Assembly (NCBI RefSeq): GCF_020103695.1
Contig: NZ_JAHXBF010000020.1
Coordinates: 124,001 to 188,000, forward strand
Length of the DNA: 64,000 nucleotides
Direction of reading: 5' to 3'
Origin: Hyalangium versicolor
GTDB taxonomy: Bacteria; Myxococcota; Myxococcia; Myxococcales; Myxococcaceae
The notes under the pieces were generated by a model, which saw only the letters and a list, made by a program, of their open reading frames with translations, did no database searches and was not told where the DNA came from. Shown here in pieces: positions 62,569 to 64,000 of this stretch (position 1 is its first letter; every line of letters starts with the position of its first letter). The translations under genes were made by a program, and so were the position numbers.

Positions 62569-64000
62569 TCAAGGCTGAGACAGCGGGGCTCCTCCATCCG
62601 TGGCGCCGGTGCCGCCATCCGCGGCTGCGGTGGGGGCGGCTTCCAGGAGATCCTCGGGGCGCTCGGGCAGCGTGGACAGGCGCACCTGCTCCACCTCGGC
62701 CACCTCGGCGGCGGAGCCTCGCGCGTAGACGATGCCCTCCTTGCCGGGGACCGCACTGCCGAGCCACAGCCGCGCCAGCTCCTTGCCGCTTGCGTCTTGC
62801 AGCGAGACGCCTCGCGACATGTCGGTGATGCCGTACTTGTCCCACTTCTTGGGATTGGCTTCGCCGAGGGCTGTGGCCTTGAGGCTGACCAGCAGGTTGA
62901 TCAGCGAGGCCACCTTCACCGACTGGGCCTTGCCTGCCTTGGGCGACTCCACCTGCCAGCCTTCCAGTGAGTTGGATTCCGGCTTCGTGTTGGCCAGCGT
63001 GATGGGGGCGGCTCCCGCTCCGGGGTGGAACACGAGCCGCTTCACGTCCTCGCGCTTGAAGGACAGCAGCACCTTGGTCCGCAGCTCCGGCAGGCCCACG
63101 TCCAGCGCCGTCAGCGTGGGCTCCGGCACCTCTCCGAGCGTGGCTTCCGAGCCCTGCTCGCGCAGCGCGTACACCTTCGTGGCTGCTCCCTCCTTCACCT
63201 GGGAGATGCGCACGCGCACCGGTTCGCCCTCCTTGAGCGTGAAGCGCGCGTCCACCACCGGCTTGTCCAGGCCCAGCTTCGTGCGCTCTTCGGCCGAGTC
63301 CGTGGGGAAGGAGAGCGCCCGCTGTGCCTTCAGCAACTGGAGCACCTGCTTCAGGCGATCCCCATCCGCTCGCACCGCCGAGGGCTTTGTCAGCCGCCAG
63401 GAACCGTCCGTGTCGCGCTCCAGCGCGTAGCTGTTCGCCTTCGCCGTCACCTCGATGGCATTGAGCGAGGCCTCGTCGAGGTTGAGGAACTCCTTGTCAC
63501 GCAGTGCGTACAGGTCCTTCTCCAGCGCGTAGCGCACCGAGCCGTCCGCCGAGTACACCTTCGGATCCTCATCCCGGCGCACGTATACAGAGCCGTCGAA
63601 CGTGTTCTCGACGCCTCCGTAGAGCGTCACCGTGCGCTGTCGAGAAGGATCGTCCTTCCCACCTCCGGAGGTATCCGGCACATAGGCCTTCGCCGTCACC
63701 GAGAAGACGGGCGGCTTCAGGCCGTACTTCTCCAGGTCCGAGTCAGTGGGGGACTCATCCACGGTGGATTTGAACTTCGCGGACTGGAGCTGGCTCGTGA
63801 TGTTGTCCACCGTCCATTTGTCCGCACGGCCCGATACGGGCGAGGTGAGGCGCCATGTGTCCCCCTGGCGCTCCAGCGTCGCCGTGACGCCCTTGGCCTG
63901 TACCGTGAGCTGCGTGAACACCGGTGCCGCGGGCGTGCCGGCGTTCTTCGGCTGCTCGCCCGGCTCGCTCGTGGCGAAGATCTTCTCGGTCTGCTCCTTG
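62569..64000 (-). CDS. DUF4340-domain protein, N-terminus cut by window edge
   Basis: The frame is open from the right edge to the stop at 62569, so 476 residues of the C-terminal part are visible. It has two or more DUF4340 repeats, each with GDTWRLTSPVSGRADKWTVDNITSQLQSAKFK-like or GWQVESPKAGKAQSVKVASLINLLVSLKAT-like strands. These proteins lie in the cell envelope next to GldG-type ABC transporters in gliding bacteria and elsewhere; that context would be to the right, outside the window. An Ala/Gly/Asp tail ends it. Confidence 0.85.
   Translation of the reverse strand, partial: KEQTEKIFATSEPGEQPKNAGTPAAPVFTQLTVQAKGVTATLERQGDTWRLTSPVSGRADKWTVDNITSQLQSAKFKSTVDESPTDSDLEKYGLKPPVFSVTAKAYVPDTSGGGKDDPSRQRTVTLYGGVENTFDGSVYVRRDEDPKVYSADGSVRYALEKDLYALRDKEFLNLDEASLNAIEVTAKANSYALERDTDGSWRLTKPSAVRADGDRLKQVLQLLKAQRALSFPTDSAEERTKLGLDKPVVDARFTLKEGEPVRVRISQVKEGAATKVYALREQGSEATLGEVPEPTLTALDVGLPELRTKVLLSFKREDVKRLVFHPGAGAAPITLANTKPESNSLEGWQVESPKAGKAQSVKVASLINLLVSLKATALGEANPKKWDKYGITDMSRGVSLQDASGKELARLWLGSAVPGKEGIVYARGSAAEVAEVEQVRLSTLPERPEDLLEAAPTAAADGGTGATDGGAPLSQP

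Overview
The window reads as a chromosome segment of a myxobacterium (Myxococcota, most like the Cystobacter/Archangium/Myxococcus group). This rests on very high GC with long antisense shadow frames, many lipoproteins with Asp/Gly/Pro-rich linkers, a eukaryote-type Ser/Thr kinase with a Cys-containing ectodomain, an FHA-domain enhancer-binding protein, a caspase-like protein in a sigma-factor operon, and a CIRCE-controlled groESL. The genus is an inference; no rRNA is present.

Layout. 1-9.9 kb: secreted and lipoprotein genes (partial propeller-like protein, FG-GAP/choice-of-anchor A protein, phytase-like esterase, PPC-domain lipoprotein, discoidin-like protein), a GST, a VOC protein, a zinc-ribbon protein and tRNA-Gly(CCC). 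10-18.1 kb: a core leftward cluster prfA-prmC-murA, a 43-residue very basic protein, a CapA-like lipoprotein, a TPR/CorC-like pair and a GH128-like lipoprotein. 18.2-30.1 kb: an accessory, defence-like island. It holds a 1713-aa phosphorylase(PNP)-NACHT-pentapeptide-WD40 protein, a divergent Ser/Thr kinase, an Rpn/PD-(D/E)XK-like protein, and a second 1241-aa NACHT-pentapeptide-WD40 protein that has lost the PNP module. The three rightward genes share a homologous leader of about 100 bp. Both NACHT proteins carry exactly 14 WD40 repeats in 126-bp register.

31-44 kb is mostly housekeeping: smc, an FHA/AAA+ regulator lacking the sigma-54 GAFTGA loop, a glutaredoxin, groES-groEL with a perfect CIRCE and a second CIRCE-like palindrome facing a divergent operon, a Nudix hydrolase and rpoZ. 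44-49.8 kb holds a CHRD lipoprotein and a compact five-gene operon: lipoprotein, ECF sigma, zinc-type anti-sigma, caspase/beta-barrel protein, paralogous lipoprotein. 50-53 kb holds a nucleotidyltransferase/phosphoesterase pair and a papain-like protein whose catalytic Cys is replaced by Ser.

53-62.5 kb is a second interesting locus, probably for metal handling at the outer membrane. A TonB-dependent receptor with a His-rich plug and a downstream partner lie divergent to a lipoprotein. Next to them is a leftward cluster of lipoproteins, four of which share a domain headed by an invariant HAC-x-H motif. Both transcription units have the same 15-bp palindrome (TGCAA-N5-TTGCA) at their divergent promoters. 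The window ends in a DUF4340-type gene cut by the right edge.

All calls come from reading the sequence; no database search was possible. Family names are from motif recognition, and mechanisms for the island and the metal locus are inference.
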